Part shown: positions 49,093 through 57,881 of the stretch, in pieces
How the letters are laid out: the number at the start of each line of letters is the position of its first letter
Position numbering within the stretch: the first letter of the stretch is position 1
Assembly (NCBI RefSeq): GCF_009767585.1
Contig: NZ_WSNW01000001.1
Coordinates: forward strand, 1,890,090 to 1,954,089
Direction of reading: 5' to 3'
DNA: 64,000 bases
Source: Coprobacillus cateniformis
GTDB taxonomy: Bacteria; Bacillota_I; Bacilli_A; Erysipelotrichales; Coprobacillaceae
Position numbers and translations under genes: made by a program
Notes under the pieces: model-generated
Databases searched by the model: none
What the model was told of the DNA's origin: nothing
What the model saw: the letters and a program-made list of their open reading frames with translations, nothing else

Positions 49093-49506
49093 ATGATAAG
49101 AGATATAGTGACTGATCAGTTTATATTAAGTCAAAAATCAGTAGAAGCGACTCTAGATGATATGGCAATAGTACAAGATTTACGAGATACACTTGTTGCT
49201 CATGAGGATCATTGTGTAGGTATGGCTGCCAATATGATTGGGTATCATAAACGTATCATTATTGTGAAAAATAATAATGATCATCTTGTTATGATAAATC
49301 CGATTATTTTAAAGACATCTGGAAGATATTACGATACCCATGAAGGATGCCTTTCACATATTGGAGAAAAAGCTGTGAAAAGATATGAAAAAATAAAGGT
49401 AGAATACAAAGATATTCATTTTAAAGTAAAGATTAAAACATTTGAAGGATATGTTGCACAAATTATCCAACATGAAATAGATCATTGTCAAGGGATTTTA
49501 ATTTAG
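49093..49506 (+). CDS. Peptide-deformylase-like protein (137 aa)
   Basis: The protein shows deformylase motif II EGCLS and motif III QHEIDH, the metal ligands, so a metal site is likely. Motif I reads VGMAANMIG: the catalytic Gln of GLAAxQ is Met. It is shorter than housekeeping PDF. This short GMAANMIG branch is widespread in firmicutes beside a normal PDF; its substrate is unproven. The weak GAGAGGAAAATGAG site precedes the ATG. Confidence 0.82.
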   Translation: MIRDIVTDQFILSQKSVEATLDDMAIVQDLRDTLVAHEDHCVGMAANMIGYHKRIIIVKNNNDHLVMINPIILKTSGRYYDTHEGCLSHIGEKAVKRYEKIKVEYKDIHFKVKIKTFEGYVAQIIQHEIDHCQGILI

Positions 49507-49553
49507 AATCATTAAGAAATTATTGGCAATAATTTAAGGGAGGAGATGAAGTT

Positions 49554-50129
49554 ATGTGTGGAAGATATTATTTTGATGGTGAAACATATACTCTAATAAA
49601 GTCTATTGTTCAAGATAATCAATATGAGTATGATGAGGGTGAAAGAGATTTCTTTCCAAGTCAGGATATACCAGTCATCATTGTAAAGAATGAACATTTA
49701 ACATTGGTTCCATTAAAGTGGGGTTATACAATGAAACAAAATTCATCATTAGTTATCAATGCAAGATGTGAAACATTATTAGAAAAAAGAATGTTTGCTG
49801 CAGATGCGAAAACACATAGATGTATTGTTCCAGCAAAAGGCTTTTATGAGTGGGATTCACATAAGAATAAAATCTCATTTGAGCCAAAGCAACATGCTAT
49901 CTTATTAATGGCTGGAATATATCGTGAAACTCAAAATGAGGTTACAATCATTACAACTAAGGCTAATCAGACAATGCAGGGTATCCATTCAAGAATGCCT
50001 TTAGTCATTCCACAAAGTGATCTTCATAAGTGGTTATATGATAATCAATATTTGGAATCTTTTTTGAGTTTGGTTCCTGATGAATTAAATATTATTTCTG
50101 GTCAGATTCAACAATCATTATTTGATTAA
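49554..50129 (+). CDS. SRAP/HMCES-type abasic-site DNA-protein crosslink protein
   Basis: The YedK/HMCES family shields abasic sites in single-stranded DNA by a covalent bond from its N-terminal cysteine. MCGRYYF puts Cys at position 2 (exposed after Met removal), and the conserved NARCETL, CIVPAKGFYEWD and IHSRMPLVI segments follow with the catalytic Glu and His. The 191-aa length is normal. GGGAGGAG precedes the ATG. Confidence 0.92.
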   Translation: MCGRYYFDGETYTLIKSIVQDNQYEYDEGERDFFPSQDIPVIIVKNEHLTLVPLKWGYTMKQNSSLVINARCETLLEKRMFAADAKTHRCIVPAKGFYEWDSHKNKISFEPKQHAILLMAGIYRETQNEVTIITTKANQTMQGIHSRMPLVIPQSDLHKWLYDNQYLESFLSLVPDELNIISGQIQQSLFD

Positions 50130-50155
50130 TTGCATATATTATATTGGTGATGTCT

Positions 50156-50458
50156 ATGTCTTTACCTAATGTCCATCCTTTGGTGCTAGATGAAATTATT
50201 GTCTTAATAAGTGCCGCTTTCATGGAATCCTTTTCAGCTGATGAACAGGCTGTAGTAGGAACTTTTTTAGCAACACTTGGCAGTGTAGTTTCTTTAAACA
50301 GCGTTTATCTGTTATATATTCAAGGGCAAAATCAACTTTTGAATCAGGATAACAAAGATGAAAATCAAGATAAAGACCAAAGTGACAGTGATTATGATTT
50401 ATTAGAAAAAAGTATTGATAAGATTAAAGAAGAGATTGAAAAGTTAAAAAATAAATAG
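50156..50458 (+). CDS. Hypothetical protein with acidic linker and coiled tail (about 100 aa)
   Basis: The first 55 residues contain two hydrophobic helices (LDEIIVLISAAFMESF and VVGTFLATLGSVVSLNSVYL), likely membrane-inserted or buried. They are followed by an acidic, Gln/Asn/Asp-rich linker and a charged coiled-coil end (SIDKIKEEIEKLKNK). No family recognised. Ribosome-binding sequence is weak (TTGGTGAT), and starts at 50150 or 50156 are both possible. It may be co-transcribed with the SRAP gene 26 bp upstream. Confidence 0.65.
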   Translation: MSLPNVHPLVLDEIIVLISAAFMESFSADEQAVVGTFLATLGSVVSLNSVYLLYIQGQNQLLNQDNKDENQDKDQSDSDYDLLEKSIDKIKEEIEKLKNK

Positions 50459-50469
50459 TTAAAGATAAT

Positions 50470-50505
50470 AAAACACAAAAAGAATTTTTCATCTGATTGT
50501 GTTTT
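50470..50505. terminator. Bidirectional terminator
   Basis: AAAACACAA pairs with TTGTGTTTT (9 bp) between convergent genes; A- and T-runs flank both sides. Confidence 0.7.
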
Positions 50506-50514
50506 CTATTATAT

Positions 50515-50835
50515 TTATATATTTTTAGAACCCCATTTACACATTTCCTGTAAAATAGGCATAAATGATTTGCCTTTGTCAGATAAAGAATATTCAACTT
50601 TTGGTGGTATTTGGGGATATTCATGACGAACAATCAATCCATCTACCTCTAATTCTTTAAGTTTATTTGAAAGCATTTTATGAGTCACTCCTTGAAGTGC
50701 TCTTTTTAATTCACTATAACGCATGACTTCTGTTTTCCATAACCAAAATAAAATATGCATTTTCCATTTTCCTTCTATTAATGAAAACGCGTAAGCAAAA
50801 GGTTTAATATTAATGTCTTCATAAGATAATTCCAT
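50515..50835 (-). CDS. HxlR-family regulator (106 aa)
   Basis: A small winged-helix protein: SLIEGKWKMHILFWLW, then RYSELKRALQGVTHKMLSNK, LKELEVDGLIVR and the wing VEYSLSDKGKSF are HxlR hallmarks. The N-terminal cysteine common in redox-sensing members is absent; the only Cys is near the C-terminus (EMCKWG). The start at 50835 follows AAGGAGAGTG. It is divergent from the ene-reductase gene, its likely target. Confidence 0.88.
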   Translation of the reverse strand: MELSYEDINIKPFAYAFSLIEGKWKMHILFWLWKTEVMRYSELKRALQGVTHKMLSNKLKELEVDGLIVRHEYPQIPPKVEYSLSDKGKSFMPILQEMCKWGSKNI

Positions 50836-50945
50836 ATATTCACTCTCCTTTGTGATAGTATCTATATAAAAAGTGCGTTCTATACAAAAGAGTATATATA
50901 AAATATAATAGAATTGCAATGAATATAAAAATAAGGAGAAATCAT

Positions 50946-51923
50946 ATGACATTATTTAAAGAAACAAAAATAGGCAACTTAACTGTAAAAAATCATTTTA
51001 TACGTTCTGCGACTTATGAAGGCAAAGCGACTGAAGATGGAAGACCAACTGATGAAATTAAACATCAATATGTAGAACTCGCTAAGGGGGATGTTGGTAC
51101 GATTATTACAAGTTATGCATATATCACACCTTATGAACAACCAACTAAAAATCAATTAGGTATCTATGATGATAGTCTTATTCCTGACTATGCTAAGATT
51201 GTAGATGCTGTTCATGCATATGGAACTAAGATTATTATGCAGATTGTTCATGGCAGTTCAATTGGACAAGGGTATATTGAAACAGCTACGGTTTTAGGAC
51301 CATCAGCAATAACTCATCCAACATCACAAATCACACCTCAGGAAATGACAAAGGAAGATATTAAGAATGTTGTTCATTATTTTGCACTTGCTGCTAAAAG
51401 AGCGAAATCTGCTGGGTTTGATGGTGTTCAAATACATTGTGCCCATGGGTATTTGTTATCACAGTTTATATCTCCACTCTTCAATCACAGACATGATCAA
51501 TATGGTGGAAATACTGAAAATCGTTCACGTATTGTTCTAGAGGTTTATCAAGCTATACGTGAAGAGGTTGGTGAAGATTATCCTATATGGATAAAAATCA
51601 ATTCATCTGATGAACAAGAGGGTGGCTTGAGTGTAGAAGAGTTTATAAACATAGCAACTAAACTTTCAAATGCTGGAATGAATGCCATTGAAGTGAGTGG
51701 AAATCAATTGAAAAAACATAAAGCTCAAGAACGTGCTTATTATAAAGATGCAGCAGTTCGATTATCACAAGTCATTTCTACACCTGTTATTTTAACTGGA
51801 GGATTAAGAGAGTTAAAAGATATTCAACCCATTTATGAAACAAGCCATGTTCATTTTTTTGGGTTCTCAAGACCATTTATCAAAGATGCTACATTTATTA
51901 AAAGACTACAAACTCAGATATAA
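50946..51923 (+). CDS. Old-yellow-enzyme family NADH:flavin oxidoreductase (325 aa)
   Basis: An FMN-dependent TIM-barrel oxidoreductase. NHFIRSATYEG, QIVHGSS, FALAAKRAKSAGFDGVQIHC with AHGYLLSQFISP, YGGNTENRSR and VILTGGLREL are the FMN and substrate-loop motifs. It lacks the C-terminal Fe-S/FAD extension of the large enoate reductases. HIS in QIHCAHGY fits the catalytic pair. ATAAGGAG precedes the ATG. It is divergent from the HxlR gene. Confidence 0.9.
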   Translation: MTLFKETKIGNLTVKNHFIRSATYEGKATEDGRPTDEIKHQYVELAKGDVGTIITSYAYITPYEQPTKNQLGIYDDSLIPDYAKIVDAVHAYGTKIIMQIVHGSSIGQGYIETATVLGPSAITHPTSQITPQEMTKEDIKNVVHYFALAAKRAKSAGFDGVQIHCAHGYLLSQFISPLFNHRHDQYGGNTENRSRIVLEVYQAIREEVGEDYPIWIKINSSDEQEGGLSVEEFINIATKLSNAGMNAIEVSGNQLKKHKAQERAYYKDAAVRLSQVISTPVILTGGLRELKDIQPIYETSHVHFFGFSRPFIKDATFIKRLQTQI

Positions 51924-51936
51924 AGATTATTCTTAT

Positions 51937-51965
51937 ATCCCTTCTTAAAAAAGAAGGGATTTTTT
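51937..51965 (+). terminator. Terminator after the OYE gene
   Basis: ATCCCTTCTT pairs with AAGAAGGGAT around AAAA, followed by TTTTT. Confidence 0.9.
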
Positions 51966-51967
51966 GG

Positions 51968-51998
51968 TTGACTTTTCCCTTAGGGAAAGGTGTATGAT
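51968..51998 (+). promoter_or_regulatory. MerR-type promoter with 19-bp spacer
   Basis: TTGACT (51968-51973) and TATGAT (51993-51998) are 19 bp apart, longer than normal. The spacer holds the palindrome CTTTTCCCTTAGGGAAAGG. This is the classic layout of a MerR-activated promoter, here in front of the merR-type gene itself. Confidence 0.78.
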
Positions 51999-52038
51999 AA
52001 TATAAGATGTTTGAAAGACATACAAAGGAGGATTAGTG

Positions 52039-52869
52039 ATGTTATCGATTGGAGAATTTTCAAAGATCTGTAGTGTATCTACAAAAACACTCCGTTATTA
52101 TGCAGAAATAGGACTTATTATACCAGATGAAATTAATCCTGAAAATGGTTATAGATATTATTCTATTGATCAATTAGAAAGAATGTTATTTATTAATAGA
52201 TTAAAATCTTATAATTTCTCTTTAGATGAAATCAAAACAATTTTAGAATCAAATAAATTACAAGATAAAAAACTCTATATATCACTTATGAAAAAGAAAA
52301 AAGAAATGGAAAGACAGGTCCAAGAATATAATCAAATACTCAATCAATTAAATGATGATATATTGAATGTGAAACAAGGGAACGCAATGATGTCCTATTT
52401 AGAAAATATTGATGTTCAATTGGTAGAAGTACCAAAAATGAATATCTTATATATTCGTAAAAGAGTGCATGAATATGAATGTGAAGATGAAGCAGTCCGT
52501 TGTTTCAACCAATTAGTCAGAAGAGTTATAGATAATCAACTTACGATTACTGCTCCTCCGATGTCTCTTTTCCATAGTGAAGAATTTGGAGAACTGGGAT
52601 TGGATTATGAATTTGCTTTACCCATTAAAGAACAAGTGACTGGTTCACGGGAATTTCATCCCCATTTATGTTTGAAAACAGTTATTCGTGGATCTTATTC
52701 ACAACTTTCTTCAGTTTATACAAAACAGATTGAATGGGCTGAAAAGAATGGTTATGAAAATAATGATGCTTTGTTTGAAGTTTATGTCAATGATCCAGAA
52801 CAGGTTAAAACTGAGAATGATCTTATTACGGAAGTTTATTATCCAGTAAAAAAGAAAGAAAAAAGATAG
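52039..52869 (+). CDS. MerR-family regulator with GyrI-like effector domain (276 aa)
   Basis: Residues 1-70 are the MerR winged helix (LSIGEFSKICSVSTKTLRYY, then GLIIPDEINPENGYRYYS). A dimerisation coiled coil (about 78-110) follows, and residues 130-276 look like a GyrI/BmrR-type drug-binding domain. Such proteins sense hydrophobic cations and activate their own or a neighbouring promoter. The next gene, a serine hydrolase, is a possible co-target. AAGGAGG lies 8 bp before the ATG at 52039. Confidence 0.88.
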   Translation: MLSIGEFSKICSVSTKTLRYYAEIGLIIPDEINPENGYRYYSIDQLERMLFINRLKSYNFSLDEIKTILESNKLQDKKLYISLMKKKKEMERQVQEYNQILNQLNDDILNVKQGNAMMSYLENIDVQLVEVPKMNILYIRKRVHEYECEDEAVRCFNQLVRRVIDNQLTITAPPMSLFHSEEFGELGLDYEFALPIKEQVTGSREFHPHLCLKTVIRGSYSQLSSVYTKQIEWAEKNGYENNDALFEVYVNDPEQVKTENDLITEVYYPVKKKEKR

Positions 52870-52919
52870 AGATAACAAACTTAAGGATAAAATTTATATA
52901 AATAAAAATGGAGGGAAAT

Positions 52920-53903
52920 ATGAACAAAAAACAATTACATGATTTGATTAAGGAACAACAACCTAATATTTGTCAGATATCTTGTTATAAAGATGGTAAA
53001 GAAGTCTATTCAGATGAATGGAATAATTATAAGAAAACAGATGCATGTCATGTTATGTCTGCAACAAAAAGTATAGTCGCATTACTTGTAGGGATAGCAA
53101 TTGATAAAGGCTATATAAAAAGTATAGAACAACCTGTATTGGATTTCTTTCCTGATTATAAAATAAAAAGAGGAGAAAAAACAATTCAAAAAGTCACAAT
53201 TAAACATTTATTAACTATGATGGCACCTTATAAGTATAAATATGAACCTTGGACTAAAATTTGTTCAAGTGATGATTGGACGATTTCAGCTTTAGATTTT
53301 CTTGGTGGAAGAAAGGGATTAACTGGTGAATTTCAATATTCAACTTTAGGTATACATATATTAACAGGTATTATATCTAAAACAAGTGGTTTAAAAGTTG
53401 TTGATTTTGCAAATAAATATTTATTTGAACCTATTGGAATAGAAAAGCATATGAATTATTTGGCAGAAACTGCTGAAGAACATAAACACTTTACTATGTG
53501 TAAAGATCCAAAAACAAATGTATGGTTCTGTGATCCTAAAGGAGTAGGGGCTGCAGGCTATGGTTTATGTTTCTCTGCAATAGACATGGCAAAAATCGGA
53601 CAGCTTTGTTTAGATAAAGGCGTTTATAATGGAAAACAAATTATATCCTCTCAATGGATTGAAGAAATGACAAAACCAAATTATAAATGTGGAGAAGAAT
53701 TTAGAAATATGTCTTATGGATATCTTTGGTGGATTATAGATGAAAAGAAGCAAATATATTCAGCTATTGGAAATAGTGGGAATGTTATATATGTAAATCC
53801 AACATGCAATATAGTGATTACTGTGACATCATATTTTAAACCGACAATTTTTGATCGCATTGACTTTTTACAAGATTATATTGAACCATTTATTATGTTA
53901 TAA
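52920..53903 (+). CDS. Beta-lactamase-family (class C-like) serine hydrolase (327 aa)
   Basis: The penicillin-binding/beta-lactamase fold is shown by the SxxK motif SATK (S47-K50) in CHVMSATKSIVALLVGIA and by YSTLG at the second motif position. No signal peptide is present, so a resistance enzyme against external beta-lactams is unlikely; esterase or peptidase roles are more plausible. The start at 52920 follows GGAGGG. It lies 50 bp after the MerR gene and may be co-regulated. Confidence 0.85.
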   Translation: MNKKQLHDLIKEQQPNICQISCYKDGKEVYSDEWNNYKKTDACHVMSATKSIVALLVGIAIDKGYIKSIEQPVLDFFPDYKIKRGEKTIQKVTIKHLLTMMAPYKYKYEPWTKICSSDDWTISALDFLGGRKGLTGEFQYSTLGIHILTGIISKTSGLKVVDFANKYLFEPIGIEKHMNYLAETAEEHKHFTMCKDPKTNVWFCDPKGVGAAGYGLCFSAIDMAKIGQLCLDKGVYNGKQIISSQWIEEMTKPNYKCGEEFRNMSYGYLWWIIDEKKQIYSAIGNSGNVIYVNPTCNIVITVTSYFKPTIFDRIDFLQDYIEPFIML

Positions 53904-53967
53904 AAATTGAGTTAGAAAAGTAACTTTGATAATCATTATTCTTGTTATATTGTCTAACTTAAAGATA

Positions 53968-53999
53968 AGCGAATAATTAAGCATTATATTTGCTTTTTT
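53968..53999 (+). terminator. Terminator after the serine hydrolase
   Basis: AGCGAATA pairs with TATTTGCT (one G-T) around an 11-nt loop, followed by six T. Confidence 0.7.
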
Positions 54000-54039
54000 A
54001 TTTCAGTTTTCTTATGATAGAAACAAGGAGAGTGAGTAT

Positions 54040-54492
54040 ATGTTAGAAGTAGGTATAAAAGCACCAGATTTTACATTATTAAATCAAAATGGAGATAATA
54101 TCTCATTAAGTGATTATAGAGGTCAAAAAGTTATTCTCTATTTTTATCCAAAAGATAATACACCTGGATGTACTAAGCAAGCTTGTGGTTTTGCAGAAAA
54201 CTATCCACAATTTATAGACAAAGGAGCTGTCATTCTAGGTGTGAGCAAGGACACTGTTGCTTCTCATAAGAAATTTGAAGAAAAGTATCAGTTGCCATTT
54301 GTGTTAATTTCTGATCCAGAGTTAGTAGCTATTAAAGCATATGATGTTTGGCAAGAAAAAAACATGTATGGTAAAAAAGTTATGGGTGTTGTGAGGACTA
54401 CTTATTTAATTAATGAAGAAGGTTATATTGAAAAAGTCTTTGGGAAAGTGAAAGCAGCTGAAAATGCGAATCAAATGTTAGGAGAAATTTAG
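54040..54492 (+). CDS. bcp: Thiol peroxidase / peroxiredoxin Bcp
   Basis: A thioredoxin-dependent peroxidase that reduces hydrogen and alkyl peroxides. The thioredoxin fold carries the peroxidatic Cys in PKDNTPGCTKQACGF, with the second Cys five residues later as resolving residue, typical of BCP/PrxQ. APDFTLLNQNG and the R of VVRTTYLI are conserved. The 150-aa length is normal. Confidence 0.94.
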   Translation: MLEVGIKAPDFTLLNQNGDNISLSDYRGQKVILYFYPKDNTPGCTKQACGFAENYPQFIDKGAVILGVSKDTVASHKKFEEKYQLPFVLISDPELVAIKAYDVWQEKNMYGKKVMGVVRTTYLINEEGYIEKVFGKVKAAENANQMLGEI

Positions 54493-54522
54493 AAATTCAT
54501 ATTTGTGGATTTCTTTTTTTTT
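54491..54522 (+). terminator. Terminator after bcp
   Basis: AGAAAT pairs with ATTTCT, followed by nine T. It starts at the bcp stop codon. Confidence 0.72.
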
Positions 54523-54574
54523 GAATTATAAGGGTAATATATGTTATACTACTTCCATTGATAGGAGGTTGAAC

Positions 54575-55366
54575 ATGATTAAGTTAATAGCAACTGATAT
54601 GGATGGAACTTTTTTAGACTCACAGAAAAAATTTGACCCTGAATTCTTAAGTTTATTTTATAAATTAAAAGAAAAAAATATTAAATTTGTTGCTGCAAGT
54701 GGTAATCAATATTATCGTTTGTATCAGAAATTCCTACCATTTAGCGAACATATGTATTTTATTGCAGAAAATGGAAGTTATATTGCTGAAGGTGCAACTG
54801 AACTCTATTGCAATATTATTTTCAAAGAACATGTTGAAAAAGTTAAACATTTGATTTCACAAATTCCTAGTTTATTTATGATTTTATGTGGACGAAAGGG
54901 TGCTTATATATTAAAAAGGGATTTACAGTATCAGGATGAAGTTAAAAAGTATTATTGTGCATATACATTTATTGATTCGTTTGATTATATTGATGATGAT
55001 ATTATGAAAATTGCTATCTATGATACTCAACATCATATTCAAAATATTATAAATGATATTCAAAGTCAATTGCCTTCTAAAGTTAAGGTTGTGACATCAG
55101 GTAATGAATGGATGGATATCCAGAATAAAGAAGCACATAAAGGATTAGGAATGCAATTCTTACAAGCTATATATGATATTGAGCCAGATGAATGTGTCGC
55201 TTTTGGAGATCAAATGAACGACTATGAATTGCTTCAACAAGTTAAGTATGGATATGCAATGGACAATGCAGTTCAACCCATAAAAGATATAGCCTATGAA
55301 GTCATTGCTTCTAATGATGAACAAGGTGTTATTCAAAAAATAAAAGAGATATTGAATGAGGAATAA
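54575..55366 (+). CDS. Cof-type HAD-IIB hydrolase 1 (263 aa)
   Basis: A cytoplasmic sugar-phosphate or nucleotide phosphatase of the HAD-IIB (Cof) group. Motif I is ATDMDGTFLDS, motif II VAASGNQ, motif III K in NKEAHKGLG, motif IV VAFGDQMNDYELL. Substrate unknown. The ATG at 54575 follows ATAGGAGG. A second, different Cof-type gene follows 3 bp later. Confidence 0.9.
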   Translation: MIKLIATDMDGTFLDSQKKFDPEFLSLFYKLKEKNIKFVAASGNQYYRLYQKFLPFSEHMYFIAENGSYIAEGATELYCNIIFKEHVEKVKHLISQIPSLFMILCGRKGAYILKRDLQYQDEVKKYYCAYTFIDSFDYIDDDIMKIAIYDTQHHIQNIINDIQSQLPSKVKVVTSGNEWMDIQNKEAHKGLGMQFLQAIYDIEPDECVAFGDQMNDYELLQQVKYGYAMDNAVQPIKDIAYEVIASNDEQGVIQKIKEILNEE

Positions 55367-55369
55367 GAT

Positions 55370-56182
55370 ATGAATGATATAAAAATGATTGTTATGGATT
55401 TAGATGGAACATTGTTAACGAAAAATCAAAATATTTTACCTTATACAAAAGATGTATTGATGAAATATCAGGAAAAAGGTATCTCACTTGTTTTAGCCAG
55501 TGGAAGAGATATTGACAGTATTCAAAAAATTGGTAAGAAATTAAATATGTCTGATTATTTACAAAATACTTACATTTGTTTAAATGGTTTAGAAATCTAT
55601 GATATGGAAAATCGATTATTACATAAAGAAGAAAAATTAAAGTATGAAGATGGAGTCCAACTTGCTGATCTAGCTAAAAAGTATCATATAGATATGATTT
55701 TCTTTTTCAAAGATTGTTTATATATTTTAGAATATGGAAACACAGGTATTATTAATGATCATTTTATGACTTCTGTTAAAAATGAGATACATGATATATC
55801 TGAGATACCTATGTCTTATTTTGATTGTCTTAAAAAAATTGCATTTATTCAGACAGCTGGTACAATGAGTCAAATCATTAAAGATTTACAGAATGAAGTT
55901 GAAAATAAATATGAATTATGTATGGTTGAAGACGCCTGGGTTGAAATTAATCCATTAGGATTAAGTAAAGGACATGCTTTAAAAGTATTGTCTGGAATCA
56001 AAAACATTCCATTAAATCAAATGATTGCTTTTGGAAATGGTGAAAATGATATTGATATGTTAAAAACAGCAGGAATTGGAGTTGCTATGGGTAATTCTTT
56101 TGAAAGTGTTAAAAGTGCTGCTGATGATATTTGTGATGACTGTGAAAATAATGGCATTGCAAAATATTTAATAAATATGTAG
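55370..56182 (+). CDS. Cof-type HAD-IIB hydrolase 2 (270 aa)
   Basis: Same family as the upstream gene but not a recent duplicate. Motif I MDLDGTLLTKN, motif II LASGRD, motif III LGLSKGHALK, motif IV IAFGNGENDIDMLK. Close in style to the YidA/YxeH group that attacks sugar phosphates. Only 3 bp separate it from the first HAD gene. Confidence 0.9.
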   Translation: MNDIKMIVMDLDGTLLTKNQNILPYTKDVLMKYQEKGISLVLASGRDIDSIQKIGKKLNMSDYLQNTYICLNGLEIYDMENRLLHKEEKLKYEDGVQLADLAKKYHIDMIFFFKDCLYILEYGNTGIINDHFMTSVKNEIHDISEIPMSYFDCLKKIAFIQTAGTMSQIIKDLQNEVENKYELCMVEDAWVEINPLGLSKGHALKVLSGIKNIPLNQMIAFGNGENDIDMLKTAGIGVAMGNSFESVKSAADDICDDCENNGIAKYLINM

Positions 56183-56223
56183 TGTATAAGGGTATACTGT
56201 TCATAAAGAAGGTGTGATGAATA

Positions 56224-56814
56224 ATGAGTATTGATGCATTTAATAAATTAAAAGAAGAATTATTATCATGTCAAAAATGTAAAGATATTTTTGAAAATGA
56301 TCCAAGACCAGTGTTTCAAGGAAATAGAGATTCTGTAATTATGCAAATTAGTCAAGCACCATCTCAAAAAGTCATGGAAACTGGTAAACCTTTTAATGAT
56401 GCAAGTGGTCGCAAGTTGTTAAAGGATTGGTATCAAATTACGAGAGAAGAATTTGATAATCCTCAATATTTTTACATAACATCAGTTGGACGATGTTATC
56501 CTGGTAAAGCTAAAACAACAGGTGATATTCCTCCACCAACACATTGCGCGGATTATTTTTTGAAGAAAGAACTTAACATTATTGAACCACAAATTTATAT
56601 TATTATTGGAAGTTATGCTGCAAAGTATCTTTTTCCCAATGAAACTTTAGAATCATTAATTTTTAATGATCATATCTTTCAAGGAAGACCTTTGTATGTA
56701 TTGCCACATCCCTCACCATTGAATAGAAAATGGTTAAAAGATCATCCTCAATTTGAGCAAGATAGAATGCCTCAAATAAGAACAATTATACACAAATATA
56801 TAGAAAAGGAATGA
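56224..56814 (+). CDS. Uracil-DNA glycosylase-superfamily protein with Fe-S cysteines (196 aa)
   Basis: Four cysteines in the pattern CxxC (CQKC, residues 16-19) ... C-x16-C (GRCY ... THCA) match the 4Fe-4S ligand spacing of family 4/5 uracil-DNA glycosylases. The first active-site motif is unusual (ISQAPSQKVMETGKPFNDAS instead of GEAPG), while the second, LPHPSPLNR, is conserved. It may remove uracil or another damaged base; activity on uracil is not assured. GAAGGTGTG precedes the ATG. Confidence 0.82.
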   Translation: MSIDAFNKLKEELLSCQKCKDIFENDPRPVFQGNRDSVIMQISQAPSQKVMETGKPFNDASGRKLLKDWYQITREEFDNPQYFYITSVGRCYPGKAKTTGDIPPPTHCADYFLKKELNIIEPQIYIIIGSYAAKYLFPNETLESLIFNDHIFQGRPLYVLPHPSPLNRKWLKDHPQFEQDRMPQIRTIIHKYIEKE

Positions 56815-56843
56815 TTATCTAGAAATCTAGACAATCACTCCTT
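56813..56843. terminator. Bidirectional terminator
   Basis: GATTATCTAG pairs with CTAGACAATC around AAAT (one wobble), between convergent genes, followed by CTTTTTA rightward. Confidence 0.7.
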
Positions 56844-56844
56844 T

Positions 56845-57657
56845 TTATTTTGCTTTATCAAGTGAATAAAGAATATTACCTTCTTTGCCATCTATACGAT
56901 GAAACTCGTTGGTTTCTTTTGCAGCATAGAGATGATAATGATGGAACTCAACAGGAATATGATCATCTTGGTTTGTAAGAATCAGGTGACAACATTCAAT
57001 AACATTATCCAATAATGATTTTTCTGAAAAAAAGGTACCATGGTTACGATAGATAGTATCATAATCATTCTCATATGTTTTTAAAACTTCAAGACTTTTC
57101 AAGTATTCAGAAACACAAGATGAATATTCATCAAATAACAATACAGAAACCCCACAGGCATCACCAAAAATAATTGTTCTTTCTTCTTGAATCAAAGGAC
57201 ACATCATACCTGGAGTATGTCCTGATACAGATATCATTTGTATATGAACATTTCCTAAATCAAAGATATCGCCATTCTTAATGCCTTTCATTGGTTTCAT
57301 TCGTGTAGGAATCATATCTGAGTAGGGAATTGTTTTGGTTTCTGGAATTCTTTGCGCTTCCTCATAGCGTGTTGTCATATCCCCATGTTTACGAAAAACG
57401 GGAAGATCCTCTAAATTGATGTAGACATCTTCAAAAAGTGCAGCTCCACCCATATGATCATAATGAGCATGTGATAAAATAACAAAGACGGGCTTGTCAG
57501 TTAATGTGTCTACGTATTCCTTAATATTCCCGTATCCTGAACCTGTATCTAGTAGACAGGCTTTTTTATCTCCTATAACTAAGTAGCAGCATACACCACC
57601 AAGCTCAATTATTCTAATCACTCTTTCACTTAAAATTTCTGATTTAAAATATTTCAT
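56845..57657 (-). CDS. MBL-fold metallohydrolase (270 aa)
   Basis: The zinc-binding motif SHAHYDHMGG (HxHxDH) and later ligand segments VSGHTPGMM and FGDACGVS place it in the glyoxalase-II/lactonase-like branch of the metallo-beta-lactamase fold. It has no signal peptide. Its promoter region holds the same 14-bp palindrome as the divergent PTS EIIC gene and the RpiR gene, so it probably works on something linked to that sugar. GGGAGG precedes the start. Confidence 0.87.
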   Translation of the reverse strand: MKYFKSEILSERVIRIIELGGVCCYLVIGDKKACLLDTGSGYGNIKEYVDTLTDKPVFVILSHAHYDHMGGAALFEDVYINLEDLPVFRKHGDMTTRYEEAQRIPETKTIPYSDMIPTRMKPMKGIKNGDIFDLGNVHIQMISVSGHTPGMMCPLIQEERTIIFGDACGVSVLLFDEYSSCVSEYLKSLEVLKTYENDYDTIYRNHGTFFSEKSLLDNVIECCHLILTNQDDHIPVEFHHYHLYAAKETNEFHRIDGKEGNILYSLDKAK

Positions 57658-57674
57658 TATATTCCTCCCTTATA

Positions 57675-57688
57675 TGAAATATATTTCA
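57675..57688. promoter_or_regulatory. RpiR operator copy A (MBL side)
   Basis: TGAAATATATTTCA, perfect palindrome, 17 bp upstream of the MBL gene start. Confidence 0.7.
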
Positions 57689-57801
57689 TTCTTAATTAGA
57701 CTGTTTCTTAGACAAACACATACATAACTTACTTTCATTATACAAATTGAAAACATTTTGTAAAGATATAAATGAAAAATATATTAAATATAAAATAAAT
57801 A

Positions 57802-57829
57802 TTGAAATATATTTCATATATGATATACT
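57802..57829 (+). promoter_or_regulatory. EIIC promoter with RpiR operator copy B
   Basis: TTGAAA (57802-57807) and TATACT (57824-57829) are 16 bp apart. The palindrome TGAAATATATTTCA (57803-57816) overlaps the -35 box, so a bound repressor would exclude RNA polymerase. Confidence 0.7.
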
Positions 57830-57881
57830 CAAATTGTAAACACTTACATGACTCGACAAATATCTACAAAGGAGAAGAAAA

